The notes under the pieces were generated by a model that saw nothing but the letters and a program-made list of their open reading frames with translations, ran no database searches and was not told where the DNA came from. A DNA stretch of 64,000 nt, taken from DAOPYU01 sp942493245. Lineage in GTDB: Bacteria; Sumerlaeota; Sumerlaeia; UBA8349. Where the stretch lies: NCBI GenBank assembly GCA_942493245.1, contig OW818685.1, forward strand, positions 1,922,001 through 1,986,000, in the 5' to 3' direction. The position numbers and the translations under genes were made by a program. Every line of letters begins with the position of its first letter. Position 1 is the stretch's first letter. Of this stretch, positions 1 to 8,900 are shown piece by piece.

Positions 1-386
1 GCGCGAACGGTTACGCGTGCCTGTTCCCCCGGTTCCAGAAACAGACAGTAGCCGAGCCGTCCCACGCCTCCCGCTGGCAGCGCCAGCGCATAGCGAGGGA
101 TACCGTGGACCGGCTGCTGGACGCTGACCATTTCTTCTTGGGGGAAGGGTTGCGGAATCCATCCGTCAAACAGATCGCGCGCCTGGGTCAGATCGCCGAA
201 ATCTCCCGGGGACAGGGCCGCCTCGAAGGTTCGGTCCGACCGGGTGCGCAGGGCGCCGGTCAGCATCCAGGTAGTCACGGCCAGTGTCGCCAGGAAAACG
301 ATCGTCCAACGCGCCCGCGCGCGCCACGGGTTCTTTCCGAGGGGTTCCCGGGGCTGGATGGGGGCGGATGGGGAGTCTGAGGACAT
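1..386 (-). CDS. Partial membrane-anchored protein, function unknown (C-terminus outside window)
   Basis: An open frame runs on the minus strand from an ATG at 386 to the window edge without a stop (about 128 codons). The protein begins with a short Pro/Arg-rich cytoplasmic stretch, then one hydrophobic segment at about residues 28-46 (TIVFLATLAVTTWMLTGAL), then a polar domain. This fits a single-pass protein with its bulk outside the cytoplasm. I do not recognise the family. No clear Shine-Dalgarno sequence precedes the ATG, so the start is uncertain. The gene is divergent from the UbiA-like gene, with about 200 bp between them. Confidence 0.55.
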   Translation of the reverse strand, partial: MSSDSPSAPIQPREPLGKNPWRARARWTIVFLATLAVTTWMLTGALRTRSDRTFEAALSPGDFGDLTQARDLFDGWIPQPFPQEEMVSVQQPVHGIPRYALALPAGGVGRLGYCLFLEPGEQARVTVR

Positions 387-591
387 GGGGATGTTATGGA
401 AAAAAAGCCTATGATTCTCAAGGGAAATCCGATAAAAGCAATAAGGGTATGAGGAAGGAGTCGTTCCTTCCCTGGGGCAAGCGGGTTGAAGTCGGTGTCC
501 GATGGGGAGTGTCCCACCGGTTTTCCCCGTTCCCTGGGTTTGCAGTCAGGCCCGTTCCCGACGAGCGGTATTGTTCAGAGAGGCCTCTTTG

Positions 592-1509
592 ATGGCGCAA
601 GCATCCGCATTGAATGTTCTGTACAGTCTGTTGCGTTCCATGCGCCCCCGGCAATGGCTCAAGAACCTGCTTGTGTTTGCCGGGATTATTTTCTCGCACA
701 ACTACGGGCGCCTGGATTTGCTGGAACGGTCAGTGGTGGGTTTTGCGCTTTTCTGTCTCTTGTCCGGTTCCGTCTATATTCTCAATGATCTTCAGGACAT
801 CGAGTTGGATCGTCTCCATCCGGTCAAGCGCAAACGCCCGATTGCATCGGGCGCTGTGAATCCCACGCTGGCGCTCTGGTTTGCGGTTGCCGGTGTGCTG
901 GTTGCTCTGTCGTGCGGATTCTTTCTCTCGTTCACGTTTGGTGTTGTGGCGCTTCTCTACTTTCTGTTGACTCTATCCTATTCGTTCTATTTCAAGCATG
1001 TGGCGATCATTGATATTCTGTTGCTGGCGTTGGGTTTTGTGTTGCGGTCGGTGGCGGGGGTGTTCATCATACGCGTTACCGACGGGCCGTCTGTGCCGCT
1101 GACTCCCTGGTTCATCGTTTGTGTTATGTTTCTGGCGCTTTTTGTCGCGATCTGCAAGCGCCGCTCGGAGCTGGTCAATCTGGGCGAGGCGGGGGAATGC
1201 CGGAATGTACTGGCCGACTACAACTTGGCCTTCCTGGACCAGATCATCAACATTTCGGCGGGAATGGCCGTCATTTCGTACTCGCTCTATCTGGTTACGA
1301 CAGAGAAAAACGATCTCTCCGGCAATCGGGGGCTTCTCATGCTTTCCACGCTGCCGTTCGTGATTTTTGGTGTCTTCCGCTATCTACTGCTGGTGTACAA
1401 ACGCAATGAAGGCGAAGCGCCCGACAAGATCATCTTCAAGGATCGCGCCCTGGCGATCAATGTTTTCATCTGGCTTGTTATTATGATCTTTCTTCACAAA
1501 CCCAGTTGA
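592..1509 (+). CDS. UbiA-family decaprenyl-phosphate phosphoribosyltransferase-like protein
   Basis: Integral membrane prenyltransferase of about 305 residues. Near the N-terminus it has MRPRQWLKNLLVFAGIIF, typical of the branch that transfers 5-phosphoribose 1-diphosphate to polyprenyl phosphate (the first step toward decaprenyl-phosphoryl arabinose). The first Asp-rich UbiA motif is visible as NDLQDIELDRLHP (N65, D66, D69, D73), and the second region has YS at 130-131 with D141. Around eight hydrophobic segments follow. I chose the ATG at 592 over an upstream in-frame start at 502 because GAGAGG lies 8 bases before it and conserved sequence starts just after it. The exact substrate is inferred from family resemblance. 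It is convergent with a glycosyltransferase gene 24 bp away. Confidence 0.8.
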   Translation: MAQASALNVLYSLLRSMRPRQWLKNLLVFAGIIFSHNYGRLDLLERSVVGFALFCLLSGSVYILNDLQDIELDRLHPVKRKRPIASGAVNPTLALWFAVAGVLVALSCGFFLSFTFGVVALLYFLLTLSYSFYFKHVAIIDILLLALGFVLRSVAGVFIIRVTDGPSVPLTPWFIVCVMFLALFVAICKRRSELVNLGEAGECRNVLADYNLAFLDQIINISAGMAVISYSLYLVTTEKNDLSGNRGLLMLSTLPFVIFGVFRYLLLVYKRNEGEAPDKIIFKDRALAINVFIWLVIMIFLHKPS

Positions 1510-1533
1510 GGTCTTCTCTCGGTTCCGGTGGGT

Positions 1534-2814
1534 TCAGGAGTCGCATTTCAGTCCGATCCGTCGGAGCAGATTCGACAGGCGCACCAGTCTGCGGCCTTTC
1601 AACTCGCGTAGCGATTCCTCAAGTTTCTCCGACTCCCGACGCAAGGTCTTAATCGTCTCGTCGTCGCGGATGCCCGGGCCGTCTTTACCGGTTCGCACGG
1701 TGGGACTCTGGCACCAGGCGGCCAGCGGCGCAATGGTGCGGTCCCACGTGAACTGTTCCTGGACCAGCCGCCGTGCGTTTTCCCGTTTGCTCGCGGTTTC
1801 ATCTGGAGAGTTGAGGAACCGCTCGACGAAAGTCTCGACGCTTTCAGGAGGGGCGGTTGGGTCCAGGCGCCACCCGGCATCGTATTGGGCGATCCATTCG
1901 GCCAATTCATGTCCGGTCTGGGTCAAAACGGGCAATCCGCACGAAAGGTACACCACCGTGCGTGAGGGGAAGGCCAGTTCGCGCTCCGCGTTCAGGGCCA
2001 TCAGATCCCATGCGGCGCCGAAGCGGCCCAGGTCCTCCTGCAATTGGGTGAACGCCCGCGCCGGTTCAATGTGGGCGCGGTTTGATGTGGCGATGCGTTG
2101 CAGGATAGAGTCGAACTGTCCCCGTGAGACGTCGCCCGCCGGGTGGGTTGCGCCGATGAAGGTCAACTGGCCCTGATTGCGCCGTTCGAGCGCGCACAGG
2201 AGCGCGTCGAGACCACGCGAAGGGTCTTGCCAGGGAAGGAGCAGACCCGCGTACACAAAGGCCGTGGGGTCGAACTCCCGGGGCGTGGGCAGTTGCGGGG
2301 ACACACTGAAAGGAATCACCGGCAATAGATTCGGGTCCGTGGGGTCGAATCCGCACTGCATCGCGAACGCCAGGAAATAGAGGCGTTGACGTCTGCCGGA
2401 ACAGGTGAGGAAGTCCGCTCGCCGCAGGGCGGCCAGTTTATCGGCCAGATCGCGTTCGGGGTGGGCGCTTCCCCAGAAATGCCGTTCGAGCAGGTGGGGG
2501 CCTGCCAGGTCAATTGCCAGAGGACAGTCCACGGGTCCAAGCCGGTCCATCAGTCCCCAATGCTGCATGACAAGGACGGAGGGTTTGCGGGCGCGGATGT
2601 GATTGGTCAACGCGTTTCGCTCGAAGAGGAATGGTTTCAGTGGCTCCGTCTGTTCGGGGGACAGATGCCGCACGGCGTCGGCGGCGATGGCCGGTTCAGC
2701 CTCGAGGCCGCAGGCGCGCAACCCCTGCACCAGCGACCAGGCGCGCAAGCCGGCTCCGGTGACCGGTATGCCGGGAAAGGGAAGGGGTTCGGTTGTCACG
2801 ACGAGCACAGACAT
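1534..2814 (-). CDS. Glycosyltransferase, GT-B fold (family 4-like)
   Basis: Predicted cytoplasmic sugar transferase of 426 residues. The N-terminal half starts with a Rossmann-like strand and a Gly-rich acceptor loop (GIPVTGAGLRAWSLVQGL, about residues 15-32). The C-terminal half carries the donor-site pattern AFPSRTVVYLSCGLPVLTQT (about 282-302), with the Gly-Leu-Pro-Val turn typical of GT4-type enzymes. The last 45 residues are charged and heptad-like, suggesting a short coiled coil. Donor and acceptor cannot be told from sequence. Lying beside a polyprenyl-phosphate pentose enzyme, it could act in cell-surface glycan synthesis. No good Shine-Dalgarno sequence is seen, so the start is moderately certain. 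Confidence 0.75.
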   Translation of the reverse strand: MSVLVVTTEPLPFPGIPVTGAGLRAWSLVQGLRACGLEAEPAIAADAVRHLSPEQTEPLKPFLFERNALTNHIRARKPSVLVMQHWGLMDRLGPVDCPLAIDLAGPHLLERHFWGSAHPERDLADKLAALRRADFLTCSGRRQRLYFLAFAMQCGFDPTDPNLLPVIPFSVSPQLPTPREFDPTAFVYAGLLLPWQDPSRGLDALLCALERRNQGQLTFIGATHPAGDVSRGQFDSILQRIATSNRAHIEPARAFTQLQEDLGRFGAAWDLMALNAERELAFPSRTVVYLSCGLPVLTQTGHELAEWIAQYDAGWRLDPTAPPESVETFVERFLNSPDETASKRENARRLVQEQFTWDRTIAPLAAWCQSPTVRTGKDGPGIRDDETIKTLRRESEKLEESLRELKGRRLVRLSNLLRRIGLKCDS

Positions 2815-2990
2815 GGCTCATGGTCATCTGCAAGCCGTTTTGTGTCAACAAAAAACGGGTTGCATTCCTCCTTTGATTTCAGTAGAAATAGGACAGAAAC
2901 CGCAGGGGGCGGTTTGGTTTTTTGCCTTCGTCCCCGGGGTTGTGCCATTTGTGGCGGCGGTTTTGCGTTTTTCGTTCGAAGACATGGACC

Positions 2991-4631
2991 ATGCCCCAAT
3001 TCCCTCTCCAGAACCGGCAGGTTTCGTATCTCAAACTCTTCTCGAATTTGAATCATATCGTCAACCGCACAACGGATATTGTCCAGTTGGCGCATTCCGC
3101 TGTTGAACTCATTCAGTCGGTTCTCGAGGCGGAGAATTGTTCCATCATGTTTTTGAATCCGGAGGGGACGGCTTTGACCATGCTGGTTTCCTCCGTTCTT
3201 GCGGAGGATGTCTGTTCGAATATCTGCATTCCCCTGGGGCAGGGGGTCGCCGGGAAGGTCGTGCAGACGGGACAGCCGATTCTGCGTCTCAGGCGTTTCG
3301 GACATTCGGTTGAGAAAACGGGGGGTCTCTCGTCCCCGAAATCTCTCCCCCGCCGGACTTATCGGACCGATTCCTTCATTTCCGTTCCCCTGCGGGTTGA
3401 AGAAACAAACAGCATTATCGGGGTCTTGAACGTCACAGACCGGCTGGATCAGGAGGACTTGACCCAGGCCGATCTCGATATGTTGCAGGCCATCGGAGGG
3501 TTGATCGCCAGCGCCATCGAGAACCATCGTACCTGGACCCGGGCCAACGAGGCGCGTGAGCAACTTTCGGAGATGGTCAACGGGTTGCCTTTGGGGATGT
3601 TTGCCATCTCGCGAGACGGTCTGTTGACTCTGTGCAATCGCGCCGCCCGTCAGTATCTCAATCTCGGCAACAGCGAGGGCATCAACTTCCCCTGGCGGCA
3701 TTTCTTCCCCCGGCAGGCCATTGTTCATATCGAGAACGCCTTGCAGGAACTCGATAATGGTCGTCCTTCAAGCGCCGAGTTTGAGATTGAGGACCAGTCT
3801 TCGGGCAAACAGCGCGCGGTGCGGCTTTCGGCTTTGCAGATCGAGGAACTCGCTTCGGTGAACGCCACGCATGGGATCTTTATCATCGAAGACTTGCGCC
3901 AGATGCAGGAACTCTATGAGTTGCGCCGCAGCGATCAGATGAAGTCCACTTTTCTGTCGCTCATCTCGCACGAATTGCGGACGCCGCTGGCCGCCATCAA
4001 GGGCGCCGTTCACCTGCTCAATCAGGTGGCGCCGCCAGCCATGCGCGAGAGTATGCAGAGCATTTTTGCCATTCTGTATCGCAACAGCAACCGTCTCTCG
4101 CGTGTCGTCAACAACATCCTCGACGCGATGGACATCGAGTCCGGCGCGTTGCGTCTCTACCGCAAGCGTATTGACATGCATGCGATTCTCATGCGGATTG
4201 TGGATCGGTACAAGGGGTCCGAAGACAACCGGGGCGTTGAGTGGAAAATTTCTCTCCAGGCCACCCAGCCGGTGATCTACGCCGATGAAGGGCGCATGAG
4301 CGAAGTGATTGAACACCTCCTCGAGAACGCGGCGAAGTTCGTCTCGGAAAATGGGGCCATTTCCGTGACCACGGCCTCGAACGGCGGCCACTGGGTTCTG
4401 AAAGTCTCCAATACTGGCCGGGAGATTGATCCGGCGCTCAAGGAGCGTATTTTCACGAAGTTCTACCAGGTGGACGCTTCGCTCACGCGCCAGATCGGCG
4501 GGAGCGGAGTGGGTCTGTTTCTGTGCCGTGAGATTGTTCGGTTGCACCAGGGCGACGTGTGTATGGACACGGATTTTACTGGCGGCGTGTGCATGACCGT
4601 CTCGCTGCCCGAGTCCGAGGAAGGCGCCTGA
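2991..4631 (+). CDS. Sensor histidine kinase, GAF-PAS-HisKA-HATPase_c
   Basis: Soluble two-component sensor kinase of 546 residues with no membrane segment. Domains in order: GAF (about 25-180), PAS (about 190-305), HisKA with the phospho-acceptor in FLSLISHELRTPLAAIKG (His327), and HATPase_c with the N box EHLLENAAKF (Asn446), a G1-type box VSNTGREI and the G2 box GGSGVGLFL. All residues needed for autophosphorylation appear present. The ligand sensed by GAF or PAS is unknown. No response regulator is encoded directly next to it; the nearest is the minus-strand receiver at 10518-10961. The ATG at 2991 was preferred over an upstream in-frame start at 2922 because similarity to GAF kinases begins only after it; the ribosome-binding site is weak. 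Confidence 0.85.
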   Translation: MPQFPLQNRQVSYLKLFSNLNHIVNRTTDIVQLAHSAVELIQSVLEAENCSIMFLNPEGTALTMLVSSVLAEDVCSNICIPLGQGVAGKVVQTGQPILRLRRFGHSVEKTGGLSSPKSLPRRTYRTDSFISVPLRVEETNSIIGVLNVTDRLDQEDLTQADLDMLQAIGGLIASAIENHRTWTRANEAREQLSEMVNGLPLGMFAISRDGLLTLCNRAARQYLNLGNSEGINFPWRHFFPRQAIVHIENALQELDNGRPSSAEFEIEDQSSGKQRAVRLSALQIEELASVNATHGIFIIEDLRQMQELYELRRSDQMKSTFLSLISHELRTPLAAIKGAVHLLNQVAPPAMRESMQSIFAILYRNSNRLSRVVNNILDAMDIESGALRLYRKRIDMHAILMRIVDRYKGSEDNRGVEWKISLQATQPVIYADEGRMSEVIEHLLENAAKFVSENGAISVTTASNGGHWVLKVSNTGREIDPALKERIFTKFYQVDASLTRQIGGSGVGLFLCREIVRLHQGDVCMDTDFTGGVCMTVSLPESEEGA

Positions 4632-4687
4632 ACGCGCCGCCCGTGCCTTGGGAGTAAGCCACCGTTGCATCGGGGTTGCTGAGGATC

Positions 4688-5938
4688 TTAATCTTCCTGC
4701 AATTTCCCCGTTCGCACGAACTCGAAGTTTACGGGTACTGTCACCTTCTTACCTGTCACCGACACGAAGGTCACTTCGCCGGCCCCGAACTCGACATCCT
4801 TTACCATCTGAAAGTCTTCCGGGATCTTCGCGATCCCCTGGATGTAATTGACGAAAGTCGGTCGGTTCGGATTCAGTTCGATGGCCGTCGGAATCCCCTT
4901 CTTGTTGAGATCGTTGGGCTGCGCCGAAATCGGCATGCCTTCGTTGAGGTAGCTGCAAACGTCCTCCAGACCCAGACAGCGGTTGCGACCGTTCCACGGC
5001 TCTCCGTGGCGGCCGTGGTTCTCGATCCAGAAGACGGTTGTCGGCAGGATGCGCGGGTCGCGCATCGAGAACCAGAGGTAGCCGCCATCCTGGTTCGTCG
5101 CGGTGGTCCAAGCCACCTGCTGTGGAAGTTTCTCCGCCTTTTCGCTGAAGATGGCCAGCAGGTCCGCAAAACCGGTTCGGGCCGGAAAGGACGTGCAGTC
5201 GGCGGGCTCGGAGTCTTTCCACGCCAGCGGCACCTGGCTCAGACTGTCAAACTCTTTACCGATGGCGAACGATTGATACTCGCGCTTGGCCGGGTCGCTG
5301 AAAAGAACGGGTGAGGTCATGCCGAACTGGATTTTGCTGGTCGCGATGCGCAGCGAACCTTCTTTCTCCGGCACGGACAGGATGGCGTGGTGACCGATCG
5401 AGGTTTTGAGCGAATACCCCTCGAGCCGCTCCTGACTGTAAACCACGTTCTGGCCGTCCACCAGATGGAGGGTCTTGGTGACTTTCCCGGATGGAGTCCG
5501 GGTTTGCAGTGAGAGGGTGAGCGTGGCGACGGCGCCGGTCTTTGTCGAACCCACCAGTGACCACAATGCGCCCGCTGGTTCGCCGTGTGGGAGGAACTTC
5601 ATGCCTTCATAAGGCTCGCCGTTTCCCCCGAAGGGAAGACAGAAGAAATCGCCGCGCAGTGGAACCAGCACGGGCGGATCGAGCTTCAGGTCCTCGTCCT
5701 GCCAGGGAGTCACGTGATAGGGCTGAACGGTTCGGTCGCTGTTCAGGCCGAAGGTGACCGGCGCCATGTGCGCGCCGGTCTGCGTGATGGCCAGGCGGAC
5801 GGAGTCGTTATCGAGTAACCAGCAGGGTTGAGACGAGACCGTTTCGATCTTCGGCCCTTCTGCCACAACGGGTGCGCTACCCCAAATACAAGCGCACAGG
5901 CCCAGGCAGATCCATTTCCAATTCATTCTCCAATTCAT
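4688..5938 (-). CDS. Secreted galactose-mutarotase-like protein, last gene of signalling operon
   Basis: Exported protein of 416 residues with an N-terminal signal peptide (hydrophobic core around residues 9-24, cleavage probably after VVAEG or nearby). The body is all-beta and resembles the aldose-1-epimerase/galactose mutarotase fold in its distribution of Trp, Asn-Asp and His motifs (LLDNDSVRLAITQTGAHMAP near the N-terminus, FWIENHGRHGEPWNGRNRCL in the second half). I cannot assign an enzymatic residue set, so it may be a binding protein or an unassigned sugar-active enzyme. It starts at an ATG preceded by GGAAAGGGG, 36 bp downstream of the large hybrid kinase gene, so it is probably co-transcribed with it. 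Confidence 0.6.
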   Translation of the reverse strand: MNWRMNWKWICLGLCACIWGSAPVVAEGPKIETVSSQPCWLLDNDSVRLAITQTGAHMAPVTFGLNSDRTVQPYHVTPWQDEDLKLDPPVLVPLRGDFFCLPFGGNGEPYEGMKFLPHGEPAGALWSLVGSTKTGAVATLTLSLQTRTPSGKVTKTLHLVDGQNVVYSQERLEGYSLKTSIGHHAILSVPEKEGSLRIATSKIQFGMTSPVLFSDPAKREYQSFAIGKEFDSLSQVPLAWKDSEPADCTSFPARTGFADLLAIFSEKAEKLPQQVAWTTATNQDGGYLWFSMRDPRILPTTVFWIENHGRHGEPWNGRNRCLGLEDVCSYLNEGMPISAQPNDLNKKGIPTAIELNPNRPTFVNYIQGIAKIPEDFQMVKDVEFGAGEVTFVSVTGKKVTVPVNFEFVRTGKLQED

Positions 5939-5974
5939 GGTTTCCCCTTTCCGGATTTTATGGTTCGTATTTTC

Positions 5975-8900
5975 TTACCGATCACCCAATACCTGGCGCA
6001 GTTTGGCCCCCAGATCGTTTCGAGTGAACGGTTTCTGGATGAAGTTGACTCCTTCGTCCAGAACGCCGTGGTGGGCTATGACATCGGCCGTATAGCCGGA
6101 CATGAAGAGGCGTTTGAGTCCCGGGTAGAGCGCGAGCAGCCGTTCGGCCAGATCCCGCCCGTTCATTTCGGGCATCACCACGTCGGTCATGAGCAGGTCG
6201 ATCCGACCATTGTACTGTTCGGCCAGTCGAATGGCCTCGGCCGGTTCGGAGGTCGCCAGCACCGTATAACCCATGCGTTTGAGCACCGTTGTGGTCAACT
6301 CCAGAATTGGCTGCTCGTCCTCAACCAGCAGCACGGTTTCGCAACCTTTGTTCGTCTGGTTCGTTGAACTCTCCTGTGGCGCTTGTTCGATTTTGCCAAG
6401 GTACCTGGGGAGATAGATACTGAAGAGGGTACCATGGCCGGGTTCACTGTACACATTGATAAAACCGTTATTCTGCTTGATAATGCCGTAAACGGTAGAT
6501 AACCCAAGGCCAGTGCCTCTCCCCAACTCCTTGGTGGTAAAAAACGGCTCAAAAACTTGAGCCAGCGTTTCCTTATCCATGCCGCAGCCGGAGTCACGCA
6601 CGGTGAGCCGCACATATTGACCCGGGAGAGACTCTGTGTGTTCGGCAGAGTATTCGGAGTCAAGCGTGACATTTTCTGTTCCGATGGTAATTTGACCGAT
6701 CCCGGCGATGGCATCGCGGGAATTGACACACAGATTGGCCAGCAACTGATCGATTTGTGACGGGTCTATCTTGACGGTCCAGAGTCCCGCCATCGGTTGC
6801 CAGGCCAGCGCGATGTTCTCGCCGATCAGGCGTTGCAGCATCTTAAGCATGCCTTCCACGGTCTCGTTCAGATCCAGTTCCCTGGGGGCGACGGTTTGCT
6901 TGCGGGCAAAAGCGAGCAGTTGACGGGTCAGGTTGGCGGAACGTTCGGCGGCCTTGCGGATTTCCTGCAGGTCGGCGTAGAGGGGTTGAACCGGGTCCAC
7001 CTGTTCCTGAGCCATTTCCGCATGGCCGAGGATCACGCTCAGCATATTGTTGAAGTCATGGGCTACGCCGCCTGCGAGGCGTCCCACCGATTCCATCTTC
7101 TGGGCCTGCTGGAGCTGGCTTTCAAGTCGGCCCTTTTCCTCCTCTGCCCGCTTGCGTTCGGTGATATCCAGGGCGGAAAAGGTTACTCCCAGCGACAAGT
7201 TTTCCGGGGCGATGGGAGTGGAACTGAGTAGCACGTCAATCGTTGCGCCATCCTTGCGCCGCCACCGGGTCTCCACCGTACCGGTGCCGTGTTCGCGTAT
7301 CTGGTTGTATTTTTCCCGCCCAACAAACTCAAAGTCTTCGTCGTTGAGATAGAGAATTCTGGAACTTTTCCCCAGCGCTTCTTCCCGAGCATACCCGGTT
7401 ATTCTGCAGAAACACTGGTTGACTTGGGTCAGGATCCGATTGACGACAACCCCAATGCCGACAGGAGCGCTTCGAAAGATGCTTCCCAGATAGTTTTCAC
7501 TCGCCTTGAGCGCTTCCTCGGCCTGCTTGCGGGCGGTGATATTCTCCTGACTTCCCCACGCGTGGACAAGGAATCCGTTCTCCATGATCCCAATGGAATT
7601 GTTGGAAAAATAGCGCACAAGACCATCGGTTCCGGTCTCTTCCGTTTCTTCCCCTTCCAGCCGGTAATTCGATTCGACAAATTTGCGAATTCCGTTTCGG
7701 TTTTGGGGGTGATCCGGTCCTCCATGCAATTCCACCAGCCGTGTTCCCATTAAATCGGCCGGGCTGGAAAAGCCATGCATCTTGACAAAAGCAAGGTTGC
7801 ACTCCGCAACGAATGCGTGTGCGTAGAGATAATCCACCTGCTCCTCGGCGCCCAGATGCAACGGCATCGGGTCATCCAGGTCCAGGCGGTAGATCCCCTC
7901 CGTGGTCTCATCAATGAAGGTCCGATAGCGCGCCTCACTCTCCTGGAGCACTTTTTCCGCCCGCTTGTGCTCCCGGTTCGAGATTGCCAGCGCCACCTGG
8001 TCGGCAATCTGACAGGCAAATGAGATTTCATCGTTTTCCCAATGGTGCGGTTTATCCACATGTTCCAAGCAGATTGTGCCGAGAGTTTGACCCCCGCAGC
8101 GAATGATCGCGTCCAGCATGGACACGATCCGATTGGGTTTCAAGTACCCTTCCACGTATCCTGCCGTGCGCGGATCGGTCAGCGCATCGTGCGCGTCCAC
8201 GTATTTTTCGCTGATGAGTGCGGCGAATTCATTCCGGAACTCGTGTTCCAGGAGCACGGTCCCGAATGAATGGGTACCGCATGCCGCTTCGTAGTTGTCA
8301 AGGCAGACCAGGCGGGTTTCGTTTTCTTCGAAGAGCCAGACCCCAACCCGGGCGACCCCAATTGCGCCGGATACCGCCTCGGTCAGTTCGATGGCCAGTT
8401 CTTTCAGCGCGCCCTCCGCCAGATTCACCGAGGAAGCGACAGCGGCGACAACCTCGGCTTCCCGCTGCCGACGCGCCATCGTCTGGCTCGTCTCCGCCTC
8501 CGTCCGCTTACGCTCGGTGAGGTCGCGGACAAAGGCGCAGTTGATCTCCTCGGAACCAAACTGCACATAATTGGCCACGATTTCCACGGGGATCAGACGG
8601 CCGTCTCTGGCGCGGTGTTCGGATTCAAACTTCAGTGAACCGCGCCGCCGGAGTTCGGCAAAGTGTTGCGGCCATTTCTCCGCATCATAGAGGCGGTCTA
8701 TGTCCTGAACGGTCAATCGCAACAATTCTTCGCGGGTATAGCCGAGCGAAAGGCATGCCGCCTCATTGGCATCCGCAATACGGGCGTCGGGGGTCATCCA
8801 GAAGATCGCATCCAGAGCGTGATCTATACTGAATCGCGTCAACCGCAACGCCTCCTCCGCCTCGAGCCGTTCCATTTCTCCGGCCGCGCGCACGGCCACC